Shown here: one piece after another, positions 62,630 to 64,000 of the stretch
Layout: every line of letters starts with the position of its first letter
How positions within the stretch are numbered: the stretch's first letter is position 1
Assembly: GCA_000469685.2 (NCBI GenBank)
Contig: LS997567.1
Span: forward strand, 40,042,775-40,106,774
Origin: Haemonchus contortus
Lineage: Eukaryota > Nematoda > Chromadorea > Rhabditida > Trichostrongylidae
Reading direction: 5' to 3'
DNA length: 64,000 bases
Position numbers and translations under genes: made by a program
Notes under the pieces: model-generated
Database searches by the model: none
What the model was told of the DNA's origin: nothing
What the model saw: the letters and a program-made list of their open reading frames with translations, nothing else

Positions 62630-63000
62630 TTACGAAATTTTGGAATGGTCCAGATTTCTCTCATATTTACCTGGAAGCTTCTATGGGGTTTCTATGTGAG
62701 GACACTACCCACGCGCATACACATAACTTCTTCCTTACTTATTGACCGTATAATGACAAAACTGTCTATCTCTGTTCAAAAATATTCCTTTACAAGTCCA
62801 GATTTCGCCACTCAGCTGCCTGAACCCGATGGAACTTGTGTCAAGCTTTTGGCCCTGAACTCCTTCCAAGCCGTCCTTTTTTCGAACCTTCATAGCCTGA
62901 GAGAATAAGGTTGTAATCGACCCTCGATCTGTTGAACCCATTTTACATTATTTCTATTGAGACTTCCATAAATTCTGGTCTATAGTGAAATTCTCGGAAA
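62630..63000 (+). repeat. Dispersed repeat family 2, copy 2
   Basis: It carries the same block order as 29745-30165: AGCTTCTATGGGGTTTCTAT, ACCCACGCGCATACACAT, CTGTCTATCTCTG, TTTACAAGTCCAGATTTCGC, CACTCAGCTGC, CTCGATCTGTTGAACC and GTGAAATTCTCGG. Confidence 0.6.
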
Positions 63001-63459
63001 ATACTTTCCACACAGCCTAATAGAATCATCTACCAGCGGGTCAGGTCAGGTTACTGTTACGCTTGATCAGAGAGGCAGTGTTTTGCTTCGTGATTACTTG
63101 CTTCTAGGCTGATTCCTCGAAAAACAGGTTGAAATATTTGTAGAAAACTCAGGCATGCTTTCCAGTTCCAGAGTTTCCATCCGCTGATTCACCATTATTT
63201 TTCTCTTGTCCAGGATTTTTCGTGTTTTGTGGATAGCAATCTTCTGAATCACCAGAAACGCAGGGATGATACGGCCTTCAGAGCGAACAATCATTTCGTC
63301 CATTCATTCGTTCATTTGATGTTTCCCCATGCTTCATCTGCACTTGAAGTTTTCGATCCAATGCTTTTCTATGAATTCACAAAGTGAAGGGAATCAAGTC
63401 GTAGTGTTGTTGAGCTAGTTGTTAACTAGTTAACTATTACTAGTATGTCCAAATTCCAG
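63001..63459. other. Upstream flank of the right-edge gene
   Basis: A minus-strand frame at 63094-63303 (69 codons) is open but unsupported. The region should hold the promoter or outron of the gene starting at 63466. Confidence 0.4.
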
Positions 63460-63672
63460 GATTTGATGCGCACCTGGTGCGCACTCCTCCTGCTGTTCCA
63501 TTCGGCAGGCGCTCAGTTTAGTTTCTTCGGCGATTCAGATCGACGGACGTCTCAAATCGAAGCGATAGGGGATCAGTTCGGAGTCCGAGAAGCACTTGGA
63601 GCATGGAGCAAAGTTTTACGAAACATAGCAACTCGTCCACAAATGACCCAAAAGTCAGTTTCACCCTTCTGA
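63460..63672 (+). CDS. First exon of a probable secreted protein, cut by the window edge
   Basis: An acceptor (aaattccag, ending 63459) sits six bases before ATG 63466, as expected for a trans-spliced first exon. The frame opens with a classic signal peptide, MRTWCALLLLFHSAGA, with likely cleavage before QFSFFG. It continues with a charged soluble stretch (DSDRRTSQIEAIGDQFGVRE, GAWSKVLRNIATRPQ). It reaches TGA at 63670-63672, but a gtcagt donor at 63654 would let it splice onward beyond the window. A Met at 63445 is in frame but would lie upstream of the acceptor. I do not recognise the family. Confidence 0.5.
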   Translation, partial: DLMRTWCALLLLFHSAGAQFSFFGDSDRRTSQIEAIGDQFGVREALGAWSKVLRNIATRPQMTQKSVSPF

Positions 63673-64000
63673 TTCAACGATTGGTTTTCTTGGATTTTTT
63701 CCTGAAATAGTGTATAAACTTCCACAAGTTTAAAAAATTAATTGATTCAATTCAGGAGGTGAACAATTCAGGAGATCCTGTACACATGCCCTGCAAATTT
63801 GCCTTTTTCATTCAAATCTTTACCAACTCCTTTATTACTTTTCACTTTTGGCTGCAATGTCTCTTTTGCGATATACTGTAAACTATTTTGAAAAATCTTC
63901 CTTCCATGAAACGCTCTTCTGGGTTTTTTTTTCATTTTTAAAGTTTTGGATTAGAGCTTTGTAGCTAAAAATCAAGAAGAGGGTCCTTCGCACAACCTAA
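63673..64000 (+). other. Probable intron or flank after the secreted-protein exon
   Basis: AT-rich. A short open stretch after attcag near 63756 is not phase-compatible with the donor at 63654. Nothing else recognised. Confidence 0.4.

Noticed and set aside
1..64000. Microbial-type systems (operons, CRISPR arrays, phage or plasmid genes)
   Set aside because: The DNA is intron-containing and animal-like. No regularly spaced repeats, polycistronic frames or ribosome binding sites were seen.

Overview
This is eukaryotic, animal-type DNA. Coding sequence is sparse and is cut into short exons of 16-253 bases. The introns begin gtaag/gtgag and end in a T-rich ..cag/..tag. There are no operons, ribosome binding sites or long open frames. 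The two genes that can be recognised, the probable spliced-leader acceptors just before two start codons, and the intron style point to a nematode with a fairly large, intron-rich genome, possibly a clade V (rhabditid/strongylid-like) species. The assignment to phylum is an inference; the species cannot be named from the sequence.

Two genes are well supported, both on the + strand. (1) 17112-23811 encodes a glycogen-targeting regulatory subunit of protein phosphatase 1 (PPP1R3 family). It has nine exons and 315 residues, an RVxF-type PP1-docking motif and a CBM21 carbohydrate-binding domain. (2) 41994-54847 encodes an E93 / MBLK-1 / LCOR-type transcription factor. At least 15 exons carry the E93-type N-terminal region, a PLDLS CtBP-binding motif and two pipsqueak helix-turn-helix domains. 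Its 5' end was not found. At the right edge, 63466 onward looks like the first coding exon of a secreted protein that runs out of the window.

The rest is intergenic or intronic. Several places hold short open stretches flanked by usable splice signals (25.6-26.4 kb, 27.5-28.4 kb, 32.4-34.1 kb, and 41.55-41.69 kb on the minus strand). They may be exons of further genes, but I recognise no family in them and rate them low. 1-17 kb, 34.2-41.5 kb and 55-63 kb have no convincing gene.

The most distinctive non-coding content is repetitive. A tRNA-headed, SINE-like family of about 260-310 bp has four near-complete copies (5.5, 34.3, 52.9 and 59.7 kb) and probable head-only copies at 26.9 and 40.9 kb. 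A second dispersed repeat of about 370-420 bp occurs at 29.7 and 62.6 kb. There is a degenerate tandem array of about 170-180 bp units at 10.4-10.9 kb, and there are several near-perfect hairpins (36.7, 49.6, 55.9 and 60.6 kb).

The two main genes have no evident functional link. One tunes glycogen synthesis through PP1. The other is a DNA-binding developmental regulator. They simply share the locus, and both have large introns colonised by repeats. I found no microbial-type system, CRISPR array, viral gene or toxin gene.
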